Positions 43,201-52,996 of a DNA stretch of 64,000 bases are shown here, one piece after another. Position numbers and translations under genes: made by a program. The notes beneath the pieces were generated by a model. That model saw only the letters and a list, made by a program, of their open reading frames with translations. It had not been told where the DNA came from and ran no database searches. How positions within the stretch are numbered: position 1 is the first letter of the stretch; each line of letters starts with the position of its first letter. This stretch comes from Rhizobium halophilum. Its GTDB lineage: Bacteria; Pseudomonadota; Alphaproteobacteria; Rhizobiales; Rhizobiaceae. The stretch lies in contig NZ_JAKJHS010000009.1 of the NCBI RefSeq assembly GCF_021648825.1, positions 62,001 to 126,000 on the forward strand, written 5' to 3'.

Positions 43201-45623
43201 CGGAAGCCGATCGCTATGCCCGCGGCGGAAGCATCTGGAACGTGGCCCGCATCGACGCGATACTGTAGGCCCAATCGCAGATGCCCCTCTCCAACGGGGA
43301 CATTATAGTCAATACCGAAGTCTAGTTCGCGACCGGTCGGCTCCACGTCAGCCGCCATCTGGCGCTGCTGGATCTCTCCGTCAGCGTTACGGCCGGTCGG
43401 GATATTCAGCTTCATCGAGCCGCTTTCGATGCGCAAGGGTTGAGCAACGGAGAAAGAGAGTGAATCCTGCTCCTCCAGTAGGCTGCCTATGCGCACTCCG
43501 ACCTGGAACGCGGAGAAACCGACGTCGCTGATCGATCCGATCAAGCCTGCGGTGCCGCCAGAAGCTCTCGCAGTCCCGTGTTCGAACCGGCCAAACAGCT
43601 CCAGGTCCGGCGCCAGTTGATGATCGAGACCGGCGTGGAACGTAGCAACCTTGCTTCCGGCACCCCAGGCGAAAGCCGCGCTCGGCTCCATCCCGAGAAG
43701 GCTTTCCTGGTCATCGAGATAGCTTGCCCCGAAACTGACACGGGTCGTTCCGCCGATCACGACGTTGATGCCGCCGCCCGCAACCGAACCCAACTCATCC
43801 TCATGCGTGCCTTGCCCTGCAAAACCAACCGCCGTGACTGCGAAAGGCCCCAGTTCGCGACTGGAAATGGCTGCAACATTCTCGCCCACAAGCGAGAGAA
43901 CAGAACTTTGGCTATGCCACGCGGGTGCGGGACTGGCCTCGAAGATGCCGGTGGCATCGGCGGAAACCGAAAGGCCCGCTGTTGCGGCGTATACGTCGTC
44001 CGGCAGGAGCAGGCCCGGCTTGGGCAGGGCATGCGAAGGGGGAACGGCAACCCACTGCATCAGGTCGGGGAGCATAGAGGAGCTCGACGTTTCGACGAGC
44101 TGCGACCCTTCGACGTTGTAGCTGCGGTTCAAGGCATCGAAGACCGCGACCTGCGTCCCAGCCAGGGCCCTCTCGATCCCGTTGCCAAAGCTTTGCGACG
44201 GAGCAACCGTCATCTCGGTGAGGCTCGTCCGATCGCTGGTCAGAACGTGATCTCCAGAGAGATACGATACGCTTCCGATCGGGCTGAGTGCCGCCGCGAT
44301 GTCCAGGACCCCGTGCCCCCATTCCTCGGAGAAGGCGTGGGAAACGCCGTTGCCGAAGTCGCTGGTGCCATTGACCGGAACCCCGAGCTTGCTGAACCAG
44401 CTATTGTCTGCGCTCGCCAGAAGTCTCTTCGTCCACTCCTCCGGTGTGAGATCCGGAAAAGCCTCCGCCAGCAGCGCAACCGTCCCAGCGATCTGCGGTG
44501 CGACGTAGGATGTCCCTGTGCCAGTAGAATAGGCGGTATCGGATGCGGCGCTCGCTGCTCTCGTTGTTCCATCTCCGGCCATGCAGAAGCTTGCAGCCAG
44601 TCCACAAGGAGCGGAAAGGCGGAAGGCCTTCGTGATGTCTCCTGCCGCGTCGACTTCGAAATAGCCATTTGCTGCCGCCACCCAGGCTTCCTGCAAGCGC
44701 TGGTCAAAATGCGGAAGGGCCGCCATCACGTCGCCGGACGCCATGGCCTCACTGTTTGAGAGCGCCCATACGATGACGCCTCCGCGCTGGAAACCGTCCA
44801 GCGCATCGAGATAGGTTTGCCACTTCGCCGCGCCATAATTGCCGATCAGCGCATTCAGGCCTTGCGCCACGGTCTGGCCCGGGTTGGACTGAAGGTGCGA
44901 CGCGAGGTCGGAGGCAGCCCGCTCGAACCCCCACGAGTTGTTCTGCGCGACCGCGCCGCGCGAAGCAGCGTCCAGCGTGCCGCCAATGACGTTGTCCAGG
45001 TTGAGATTGGTGCCGCCTGTCGGATTGATGGCGGTCAGATGCAATCCGGCAGAAGGGGCCACTCCGTGCATTCCCCTGCCATCCTGAACGCCTGCGATCA
45101 GCGAAGCCACATGCGTCCCGTGATCGCTGCTCGGCAACGTGCCGTAACCATGAATCGTCTTGCCCGCAAATTCTTGATGCGTCGTGCGAGAGCCGCTGTC
45201 GACGACTGCAATGAGCTGGCCTGCGCCGCTGATGCCCGAGGACAAGGCCGTGTGCAGGTTGTGCAGCTCAAACGCACTGGATTGGCTCGTCGCGGGTGCA
45301 CCGGAGGATGCACAGCCGACATACGTGCAGTTGGCGTCAGCCGCGCGAAACTCGGGGGATGTCCGAATTTGCTCCGCCCGCGCCGGGTCGAAGGTCACGC
45401 CGCCTGATGTCCAATCGCCTTGAGAGAGCGAGGGTGATGGTAGGGTGGGAGCCGGAGCGGGTGCGGGCGCGCTGGGCGAAGCCGGTGCTGGAGCTGCGAC
45501 CGCGGGCGGCGAAGAACTACCGGAACCTCCATCGGCTGCTCCGCCGGATCCGCCGGAGCAGCCGCTCACCAGGAGGCCTGCAGAGAAAAGGGCGATCGGC
45601 CCCATCAACGCGATATTCGACAT
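43188..45623 (-). CDS. Subtilisin-type serine protease autotransporter
   Basis: About 811 residues. A lipoprotein signal (LMGPIALFSAGLLVSGCSGG, lipobox LVSGC) is followed by a Gly/Ser/Pro linker. The S8 protease domain has the triad: Asp in LIAVVDSGSRTTH, His in DHGTHVASLIAG, and Ser in GTGTSYVAPQIAG. The last 270 residues form an autotransporter beta-domain with a terminal Phe (GIAIGFRKTF). It should be exported through its own barrel and act on the cell surface. ATG 45623 is used; the codon TTG two triplets earlier is an alternative. It is cargo on the minus strand between g10.1 and the tape measure gene. Confidence 0.92.
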   Translation of the reverse strand: MSNIALMGPIALFSAGLLVSGCSGGSGGAADGGSGSSSPPAVAAPAPASPSAPAPAPAPTLPSPSLSQGDWTSGGVTFDPARAEQIRTSPEFRAADANCTYVGCASSGAPATSQSSAFELHNLHTALSSGISGAGQLIAVVDSGSRTTHQEFAGKTIHGYGTLPSSDHGTHVASLIAGVQDGRGMHGVAPSAGLHLTAINPTGGTNLNLDNVIGGTLDAASRGAVAQNNSWGFERAASDLASHLQSNPGQTVAQGLNALIGNYGAAKWQTYLDALDGFQRGGVIVWALSNSEAMASGDVMAALPHFDQRLQEAWVAAANGYFEVDAAGDITKAFRLSAPCGLAASFCMAGDGTTRAASAASDTAYSTGTGTSYVAPQIAGTVALLAEAFPDLTPEEWTKRLLASADNSWFSKLGVPVNGTSDFGNGVSHAFSEEWGHGVLDIAAALSPIGSVSYLSGDHVLTSDRTSLTEMTVAPSQSFGNGIERALAGTQVAVFDALNRSYNVEGSQLVETSSSSMLPDLMQWVAVPPSHALPKPGLLLPDDVYAATAGLSVSADATGIFEASPAPAWHSQSSVLSLVGENVAAISSRELGPFAVTAVGFAGQGTHEDELGSVAGGGINVVIGGTTRVSFGASYLDDQESLLGMEPSAAFAWGAGSKVATFHAGLDHQLAPDLELFGRFEHGTARASGGTAGLIGSISDVGFSAFQVGVRIGSLLEEQDSLSFSVAQPLRIESGSMKLNIPTGRNADGEIQQRQMAADVEPTGRELDFGIDYNVPVGEGHLRLGLQYRVDAGHVPDASAAGIAIGFRKTF

Positions 45624-45629
45624 GCTCAA

Positions 45630-46039
45630 GTATGACCATCGACGAGAGTAGGATGATGATGCTCTCTGATGACCGCCTGACGGACCTTGAGCTGCACGGA
45701 TGCGCCATCTTTCAGGAATCAGGCTTTTTTATGAGTATGTTCTAAACAAGAAAATTCGCACGAATTGGTGGATGGGTCAGCTCTTCGCTGAGTGCCCGCA
45801 TCCGGCCCCCTTCCGGCCTCCAAGCTTGAAGCAGTTGATGTCCTCTTCTGGTGCAAAGCAGACAATTGAGGTGAATGCGCGTTTTGGGGCGACCGGATCG
45901 TCCTTTTCACGGACGCCAAGGATAACATCCTCATCATGCTACGCGGTAGCGTCGTTCTTCTAACTCGCACCAGACGTCTTCAAACGAGGAAATGGTGACG
46001 GCAGCCGGATCACGCCTGCGTCCACGAAAGGTAAATCCC
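45630..46039. other. Intergenic region upstream of the tape measure gene
   Basis: About 410 bases with lower GC than the flanks. No coding frame with protein-like composition is seen. It holds the promoter of the autotransporter gene on the minus strand and the right junction of the cargo insertion into the GTA-like cluster. No inverted or direct repeat typical of a transposon end was found. Confidence 0.35.
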
Positions 46040-46576
46040 ATGGACAACGATGACATCTCGCTTGCCGAAACTCTCGGCGAGGCGGAGGAGCTTGCGAGCG
46101 TTATGGCGGATCTGGAAGCGCGGTCGCAGCGGTTCGGGGCGGCGCTGACGGGGGCGTTGCGCTCTGCGACCGTCGGCGGCAAGGGGCTGGAGGATGTGCT
46201 GCGGGGGCTCGGTAACCGGCTGACGGATATAGGGCTTTCGGCGGCGCTGAAGCCGCTCGAAGGGGCGCTCGGCAATGCGATCGGCGGGTTTATGGGGTCC
46301 GTGGTGCCTTTCGCGGATGGCGGCGTGGTGCGTCGCCCGAGCTTCTTTCCCATGGGTGGCGATCTCGGCCTGATGGGCGAGGCGGGGGCGGAGGCAATCC
46401 TGCCGCTCAAGCGTGGACCGGATGGCGCGCTTGGGGTTTCGGCGGCCGGGGGCGGAGCATCGACGCAAATCGTCTTCAACGTGACCGCGACGGATGCGGC
46501 GAGCTTCCGCAAGAGCGAGGGGCAGATTGCGGCAATGCTGGCGCGCAGCGTCGGGCGCGGGCAGCGCGGGCTTTAG
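46040..46576 (+). CDS. Short tail tape measure protein (GTA g11)
   Basis: 178 residues from ATG 46040 (AAAGG upstream). Pattern of the short GTA tape measure: LADLEARSQRFGAALTGALR-like start, GLEDVLRGLGNRLTDIGLSA, then FADGGVVRRPSFFPMGGDLG and LMGEAGAEAILPLKRGPDGA, which is the common C-terminal motif of tape measure proteins. Its small size fits the short tail of GTA particles. The frame is intact. Confidence 0.9.
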   Translation: MDNDDISLAETLGEAEELASVMADLEARSQRFGAALTGALRSATVGGKGLEDVLRGLGNRLTDIGLSAALKPLEGALGNAIGGFMGSVVPFADGGVVRRPSFFPMGGDLGLMGEAGAEAILPLKRGPDGALGVSAAGGGASTQIVFNVTATDAASFRKSEGQIAAMLARSVGRGQRGL

Positions 46577-46627
46577 CCAGTCTACCCGCCATAGTGTAGG
46601 CGCGACACCCAAATTAGAGGATCAGCG

Positions 46628-47266
46628 ATGACTGCCTTTCACGAAGTGCGCTTTCCGCTGCGTCTGGCGCTGGGAACGAGCGGCGGCCCGGTGCGGCGCA
46701 CGGATATCGTCAGCCTGTCCAACGGGCGGGAAAACCGCAATGCGCGCTGGCGGGATTCGCGGCGCAGCTATGACGCAGGCTCGGGTATCAAGTCGGTGGC
46801 CGAACTTTACGCGGTACTGGAATTTTTTGAAGCGCGCCGTGGGCCGCTGCACGGGTTCCGGTTTCGAGATCCGCTCGACTGGAAATCCTGCGGCCCGGAC
46901 GCGGCGGTTTCGGCGATGGACCAGGTGATCGGCACGGGCGACGGCGAGGTGGCCGTGTTTCCTCTGGTGAAGACCTATGGCGATGCGGGTGCGAACTGGG
47001 TACGGCGGATCGCAAAGCCGGTGGCGGGGACGGTGGTGGTATCGGTCGAGGGGGTCGTGCAGGCGCCGGAGACTTTTGCGATCGATGCCGCGGCGGGTAT
47101 GGTGACGTTTGCGGCGGGCCGTGTGCCGGAGCCCGGAGCTATGGTGCGCGCGGGCTTCGAGTTCGACGTGCCGGTGCGTTTCGACACCGACCGGATCGAC
47201 GTGGATCTGGCGCACTTTGATGCCGGGCGCATTCCGACCATTCCGCTGACGGAGATCCTGCCATGA
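46628..47266 (+). CDS. DUF2460 distal tail protein (GTA g12)
   Basis: 212 residues: FHEVRFPLRLALGTSGGPVR, TDIVSLSNGRENRNARWRDS, RRSYDAGSGIKSVAELYAVL, EFFEARRGPLHGFRFRDPLD. This is the diagnostic start of DUF2460 proteins, which form the distal tail ring of GTA and related siphophages. It overlaps the next gene by four bases. Confidence 0.95.
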   Translation: MTAFHEVRFPLRLALGTSGGPVRRTDIVSLSNGRENRNARWRDSRRSYDAGSGIKSVAELYAVLEFFEARRGPLHGFRFRDPLDWKSCGPDAAVSAMDQVIGTGDGEVAVFPLVKTYGDAGANWVRRIAKPVAGTVVVSVEGVVQAPETFAIDAAAGMVTFAAGRVPEPGAMVRAGFEFDVPVRFDTDRIDVDLAHFDAGRIPTIPLTEILP

Positions 47267-48138
47267 GAGAGGTTCCACAAGACCTTGCCGCACATCTGGC
47301 GGGCGAGGCGACGACCACCTGCCATTGCTGGCGCGTGACGCGCCGCGACGGGCGCGTGCTGGGTTTCACCGACCACGACCATGACCTAGCGTTCGCCGGC
47401 ACCAGCTTTCTCGCCGCCAGCAGCTTTTCCGGAAGCGAGGTGGAGGCGGCGACGGGGCTGGCGGCAAGCACGGACGAGGTGGCAGGCGGTTTCTCCAGCG
47501 AGGTGATCTCGGAAGAGGATCTGGCCGCGGGGCTTTATGACGGTGCGCGGGTGGAGCGCTATCTGGACAACTGGCAGGCGCCGGAGGAGCACATGCTCCT
47601 CGATGTGCGGGAGGTGGGCGAGGTGACGCGCTCCGGTGCAGCTTTTACCGCGGAACTGCGCAGCATGGCGCACCGGCTGGCGCAGCCGCAGGGCCGCGTC
47701 TACAACCGCCGCTGCGATGCCGAGCTTGGCGACGGGCGCTGCCGGGTGGATCTGGCGGGCTGGACCGGTAGCGGGACGGTGGTGTCCGTGGTGGACGAAA
47801 GCGCGATCATCGCCGAGGGGCTGGATGCCTTCGCTGACGGCTTCTTCCGCCTCGGGGTAATGAGGTTGGGTGACGGGCGGCGGGTGGATGTCGAGGCGCA
47901 TCGGCGGCTGGCGGAGGGCAGGGCAGAGCTGCGCTTCTGGCTGCCGCTGGAAGGGCGGCTCGAGGCGGGGCAGAGCTTCACGATCAGCGCCGGCTGCGAC
48001 AAGACCTTCGCCACCTGCAAGAGCCGCTTCGCCAACCAGCTCAACTTCCGCGGCTTTCCGCATGTGCCGGGCAGCGACTTTGCCTATTCCTACGCCGCTG
48101 GCGAGGGCAGACACGACGGTGGACCGATCTTTCCATGA
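47263..48138 (+). CDS. DUF2163 baseplate hub protein (GTA g13)
   Basis: 291 residues: DLAAHLAGEATTTCHCWRVT, GFTDHDHDLAFAGTSFLAAS, then RRCDAELGDGRCRVDLAGWT and ISAGCDKTFATCKSRFANQL, with FRGFPHVPGSDFAYSY near the end. The cysteine pattern and FRGFPHVPG ending are the hallmarks of DUF2163/phage_BR0599. In RcGTA particles the protein is an iron-sulfur-cluster hub protein; the four cysteines here (CDAELGDGRC, CDKTFATC) agree. It overlaps both neighbours by four bases. Confidence 0.95.
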   Translation: MREVPQDLAAHLAGEATTTCHCWRVTRRDGRVLGFTDHDHDLAFAGTSFLAASSFSGSEVEAATGLAASTDEVAGGFSSEVISEEDLAAGLYDGARVERYLDNWQAPEEHMLLDVREVGEVTRSGAAFTAELRSMAHRLAQPQGRVYNRRCDAELGDGRCRVDLAGWTGSGTVVSVVDESAIIAEGLDAFADGFFRLGVMRLGDGRRVDVEAHRRLAEGRAELRFWLPLEGRLEAGQSFTISAGCDKTFATCKSRFANQLNFRGFPHVPGSDFAYSYAAGEGRHDGGPIFP

Positions 48139-48605
48139 GCACAAGAACGAGTGGACAGGGCGAGAGGATCGTCGCGCTGGCGGAGAGCTGGATCGGCACG
48201 CCCTACCGGCACCAGGGCGCCACGCAGGGCGTCGGCTGCGACTGCATCGGGCTGATCCGCGGTGTCTGGCGGGGGCTTTACGGGAGCGATGCCGGACCTG
48301 TGCCGGCCTATGCACCGGACTGGGCCGAGCGGAGCGGCGAGGAGCGGCTGATCGAGGTGGCGGCGCGGCTTTTCGGTGCGGCGCTCCCGGTCGCGGAGAT
48401 GGAGCCCGGAGACCTCCTGCTGTTTCGCTGGCGTGCAGATTGCGCGGCAAAGCATGCGGGCATTCTGGCAGGGCCGCAACACTTCATCCACGCTTACGAG
48501 CAGGCGGCGGTGACGCGTTCGGCACTGGTGCCGTCGTGGCGCCGCAGGATCGTGGCGGTGCACCGGTTTCCGGAAGCAGCGCAACCAGCCACAACCGACG
48601 CGTGA
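48135..48605 (+). CDS. NlpC/P60-family cell wall peptidase (GTA g14)
   Basis: 156 residues. The catalytic Cys37 lies in GCDCIGLIRGVWRG and the His in KHAGILAG, with a third polar residue in HFIHAYEQ. The sequence GTPYRHQGATQGVGCDCIGL is typical of the GTA tail peptidase, which opens the peptidoglycan of the recipient during DNA entry. The frame is intact. The usual next gene (g15) is displaced by about 375 bases. Confidence 0.93.
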   Translation: MSTRTSGQGERIVALAESWIGTPYRHQGATQGVGCDCIGLIRGVWRGLYGSDAGPVPAYAPDWAERSGEERLIEVAARLFGAALPVAEMEPGDLLLFRWRADCAAKHAGILAGPQHFIHAYEQAAVTRSALVPSWRRRIVAVHRFPEAAQPATTDA

Positions 48606-48664
48606 AACGACTGCGATCAAAGATTGTAAACGCGGCTCGTCAGGTTGTAATTTTTCGGCGAAAG

Positions 48665-48766
48665 CTATATTGAAGGAGTGGTGAGCGAGGCTGCAACCCC
48701 GCTCACCGTGACGCTTGCGTGACAAATGTTACCCGGACGGCGATAGACCAGCCCGTCCGGGTTTTT
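48665..48766 (+). ncRNA. Candidate small RNA inserted between g14 and g15
   Basis: A promoter-like TTGTAA (48645-48650) and TATATT (48666-48671) precede a segment with two hairpins. The first has the eight-base stem GGTGAGCG (48680-48687) and CGCTCACC (48700-48707). The second is a terminator: ten-base arms ACCCGGACGG (48731-48740) and CCGTCCGGGT (48753-48762), then four Ts. The spacer of the promoter is short (15 bases), so the start is uncertain. No open frame of note. If real, the RNA is about 90 bases long. No family recognised. Confidence 0.45.
48731..48766 (+). terminator. Rho-independent terminator between g14 and g15
   Basis: A perfect ten-base GC-rich stem with a 12-base loop followed by TTTTT. 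It would stop transcription of the tail genes before g15, so g15 would need its own promoter. Confidence 0.8.
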
Positions 48767-48981
48767 CGTACCATAAGCATGACGCCGTTGAGCATAAGCT
48801 TCATTGGCATCCTCCTTGGTTGCAAGCAGGGCCTCTGCCAAGGTCGGTGTTGCCCATCGCCACCGACGCACCGGCTGGCGCGGTGCACTCTGCTTTTGCT
48901 CGCAACCTTCTACTTCACATCACGCAGCTACAACGGGTGGCGAGTCGAACGCTCGCCTCATGCGATCAGCGAGTTGTCCAC

Positions 48982-51900
48982 ATGGCCACCATTCTTCTGC
49001 AAGCGGCGGGCGCGGCGCTCGGCGGCGTGTTCGGCCCTGTCGGCGCGATTCTTGGGCGTGCGGCGGGCGGGTTGGCCGGCAGCTATGTCGACCGGGCGCT
49101 GATCAATGGCGGGCGGACAGTCTCTGGCGCCCGGCTGGCGACCGCACGCATTCCGGGTGCCGATGAAGGCTCCCCAGTCAATCGCGTCTACGGCGCTGCC
49201 CGGATTGGCGGGACACTGATCTGGGGGACCCGCTTCGAGGAAGAAGTGCGGCGCGAGCGTTCGGGCGGCAAGGCGAGTGGGCCGAAGGTGGAAACCTTTC
49301 GCTACTATGCGAACATCGCCATCGGCCTTTGCGAAGGCGAGATCGCTGCTGTGCGCCGGGTGTGGGCGGATGGGCGAGAGCTCGACCTGACGGATATCGA
49401 GATGCGGGTTTACCGGGGAGGCGAAGAGCAACTCCCCGACCCGCTGATCGAGGCAAAGCAGGGGGCGGGGAATGCGCCCGCCTATCGCGGGCTTGCCTAT
49501 GTCGTCTTCGAGCGGCTGCCGCTCGATCCCTTCGGCAACCGCATTCCGCTCCTGCAGTTCGAGGTGATGCGGCCGGTGGGGGCGCTGGAACGGCAGATCC
49601 GCGCGGTGACGATCATCCCGGGCGCCACGGAGTATGGCTACGCGACGAGGCAGGTGAAGGAGAAGACCGGCGAAGGAAGCGCACGCATCCTGAACCGTCA
49701 CATGCAGGTCACCGCGACGGATTGGCAGGCGTCGCTTGACGAACTGACGGCGGTTTGTCCGAACCTCGAGCGGGTCGCGCTGGTGGTCTCCTGGTTCGGG
49801 ACGGATCTGCGCGCTGGCGAGTGCCGCATTCTCCCCGGGGTGGAAGTGCAACATCGCGACGAGGTGAGCATGGCTTGGTCGGTCGCGGGACTGGGACGCG
49901 GGGAGGCCCATCTCGTCAGCCGGCACGACGGCGGACCGGCCTATGGCGGGACGCCGAGCGACACAAGCGTTGTCCAGGCGATCGCCGACCTGAAGGCGCG
50001 CGGCCTCAAGGTCTATCTGTACCCGTTCCTGATGATGGACATTCCCAGCGGCAACGGCTTGCCGGACCCCCATGGCGACGCGCAGCAGGCAAGTTACCCT
50101 TGGCGGGGCAGGATCACGTGCCATCCGGCACCGGGCACGGAGGCTACAGTCGATCGCACGGCCGCGGCACGGGTGCAGGTGACGGAATTTTATCAGCGCG
50201 CGGACGGGTATCGGCGGATGGTGTTGCACTACGCCAGCCTTGCCGCGGACGCAGGCGGCGTCGATGGTTTCCTGATCGGCTCGGAACTGCGCGGGCTGAC
50301 GCAGGTGCGCGACGCCGATGGACGATTTCCGTTCGTAGAACACCTGGTGGATCTGGCGGGCGACGTGCGTGCCGTGGTCGGACAGCAGACGAAGCTTACC
50401 TATGGCGCCGACTGGAGCGAGTATTTCGGATACCACCCGCAGGACGGGTCGGGCGACGTGTTCTTTCACCTCGACCCGCTCTGGTCTTCCCCTCACATAG
50501 ATGCGGTCGGCATCGACAACTACATGCCGCTTGCCGACTGGCGCGACGGAGATCTCGTGGAAGCCAATCCGGACGGCTTTCGCCTGCGCACGCCGATCAC
50601 GGACGGCGGGGCCGGCAAGCCCTGGGCGTTCCGCTACAAGGACATCGGCAGCTGGTGGTCGAACCGGCACCACAACCGCATCGGCGGGATCGAGGTGGCG
50701 CAACCGACTGCCTGGCTGCCTGGGATGAAGCCGGTCTGGTTCACCGAACTGGGGTGTCCTGCGGTGGACAAGGGTGCCAACCAGCCCAACGTATTCGTCG
50801 ATCCCAAATCTGCGGAAAGTGCCGCGCCCTATTTTTCCAGCCGTGCGAGAGCGGACTCTCTGCAGCGGCGTTTCCTGGAAGCGCATCACCTGCATTGGCA
50901 GAGCCCGGCGTCATCTGTTGTCGATGCCTCTCACATGTTTGTCTGGACCTGGGACGCAAGGCCTTATCCTGTCTTCCCGAACCAGCTTTCGGCGTGGAGC
51001 GACGGTGGCAACTGGCGTACCGGCCACTGGCTGAACGGCAGGTTGGGCGCAACGACGCTGGCGGATGCCATTGCAGCCATCCTGGTGGATCACGGCTTCC
51101 ACGACTTCGACGTGGCGGAAGTGAGCGGCGACCTCACCGGGTATCTCCAAGCGGAGGTGACGTCGGCGCGGGGGCTGCTGGCGCCGCTGCTCGAGGTCTT
51201 CCGCATCGACGTGGTCGAGGATGCAGGCGTGCTTCGGTTCCGCTCTCGCGGTGTTGCGAGCCTTGCGCCTCGACAGATGCATGTGTTGGCGGACCTGCCG
51301 GAGGAGCCCCTGTGGAGCGAAACTCGCGGTCATGACAGCGACTTTGCCGCCGAAGTGGTGATCGGTTCCTTCAACCCGGCGCTGGACTACGAGCAGGCCA
51401 GCGCCCGCTCTCGCCGCACCCGAACCGCCAGCAACCGGATGCTCGGCTACGATCTGCCCGCAGTTCTTCCAGAGGAAACGGCGCTTGCGGCGGCAGAAGC
51501 CGCAGTACGAGACCAGTGGATATCACGGCGGGTGCTGAAGTTCGCAGTGTCGCCAGCAGACGCGGCCCTGCAGCCGGGAGACCCGGTCGCTCTGCCGTCA
51601 GTGGGAGGTACGTTTCTCGTATCGCGGGTCGAAGAGGGTGCCGTACGACGGGTCGAGGCGCGTCAGCACATCGGAGGCGCGGCGGCAGTGCCGGCGGCGG
51701 AGACGCCATCACCCGCAGATGGCGGAGGGGCCTCGCGCCCCTGCTGCATCTGCTCGACCTCCCGCAGTTCACCAGCGGACCGGATGTGAGCTTTGCACGA
51801 GCGGCCGGTCTCTGCCGTCCGTGGCAACGGATTGCGCTCTCATCGTCATCAGCGACCGAGGGCTATGCATTGCGGGCCATGCTCCAAAGACCGGCCCGCA

Positions 51901-52661
51901 TCGGTCGCTTGACGGCACCATTGCCGTCGGGAAAAGTTTCCGGACGCTTCGACCGCAGTGCCACGATCGACCTGGACCTGTTCTTCGGCGGCATTTCTTC
52001 GGCCGCCCCAGAGGCGGTGCTGGCAGGCGAGAACCGCCTGGCGGTGAGATCTGTCGGCGGGTCTTGGGAAATCATTCATTTTGTCCAAGCCGAGGAGGTC
52101 GCACCCGGCCGCTGGGAGCTATCGAGACTGCTCCGTGGGTTGGCCGGAACGGAAGATGCGATGGCGCTGGGAGCCGCAGTCGCGGCACCGATCGTGCTGC
52201 TTGACGAGGCAGTGGTTCCGCTCGGTCTTTCGGTCGAGGAGCGAGGTCGCAGCCTAAACTGGATCGCAGAAGGGGCCGGGGCACCTGCCGGCGCGGCGGG
52301 ACCTTTTGCGTTCGCTGGCGGAATTCGCGCGCAGACGCCGCTTTCACCGGTGCACATAAGCGGCGCTCGGTTCGATGACGGCATCCGCCTTTCCTGGGTG
52401 CGGCGAGGCCGCCTTGACGCAGACGATTGGGCCGCTGCCGACATACCGCTCGACGAGCCTGAGGAGCGGTATCGGGTCGAAATTCTTCACGGAATGGACG
52501 TGAGGCGGGCCGTGAATGTCCCTGCGCCGGCATTCCTTTATGCCGCAGCGGATGAGATTGCCGATTTTGGAGAGTTGCAGTCACTCCTTGCGGTGCGTGT
52601 CCGGCAGATGGGTCGGGCCGTTCCGCTCGGCCTGCCTGCGCATGCTGTGATTTCCGTCTGA
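48982..52661 (+). pseudogene. GTA g15-type hub/host-specificity protein, frameshifted near the C-terminus
   Basis: ATG 48982 starts MATILLQAAGAALGGVFGPV, the usual start of g15; residues encoded further upstream belong to the inserted region. The protein has the GTA TIM-barrel-like domain (LKARGLKVYLYPFLMMDIPS, DGFLIGSELRGLTQVRDADG, YGADWSEYFGYHPQDGSGDV, PVWFTELGCPAVDKGANQPN) and the phage tail domain after it. At 51738-51741 (CCCC) the frame is lost by one base; the continuation LLHLLDLPQFTSGPDVSFAR ... AVPLGLPAHAVISV is one base out of phase and ends at 52661. Joined length is about 1226 residues, as expected for the family. The first frame alone stops at 51789. Confidence 0.88.
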
Positions 52662-52677
52662 CACAAAGGAGACAACG

Positions 52678-52887
52678 ATGGACGCGACGAAGCAGTGGTA
52701 TCAGTCGAAGACCGTTTGGGGCGCTCTAGTTGCGGTTGCGGCATCCGTGCTGCAGGCGACGGGTGTTGAGCTTGCACCAGACGTACAAAACGACGTCGCC
52801 GACCTGGCGATCGCGGTGGCAGGCGTCGTGGGTGGCGCGGTATCAATCTATGGCCGTGTCTCGGCCAAGAGCCTGATCGGGCGCTAA
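52678..52887 (+). CDS. Small holin-like membrane protein after g15
   Basis: 69 residues from ATG 52678 with AAGGAGA upstream. It begins MDATKQWYQSKTVWGALVAV and has two hydrophobic stretches (ALVAVAASVLQATGV and LAIAVAGVVGGAVSIYG) with a short basic end. The pattern QSKTVWGALVA...ASVLQ is common in small phage membrane proteins taken as holins. It is the last gene of the GTA-like cluster. Confidence 0.7.
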   Translation: MDATKQWYQSKTVWGALVAVAASVLQATGVELAPDVQNDVADLAIAVAGVVGGAVSIYGRVSAKSLIGR

Positions 52888-52996
52888 GCCTGCAAGAAAT
52901 GGCAGGTAAAAACCTCAGCGCCCATTCATTTGCCATTCAGGGGTGGCTCGCTACATACTCCATCACATGATTTGGATCTTTTGATCCGTTCCGAAG

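Noticed and set aside
45696..45963. Small frames between the autotransporter and tape measure genes on both strands
   Set aside because: No ribosome site and noncoding-like composition; treated as intergenic.
48665..48871. Minus-strand frame of 68 codons between g14 and g15
   Set aside because: It runs through both hairpins of the RNA-like unit and has no ribosome site or recognisable family.
52974..52987. Short GGATC-TTTT-GATCC inverted repeat upstream of the FeuN-like gene
   Set aside because: Five-base arms only, no T run; too weak to call a terminator or operator.
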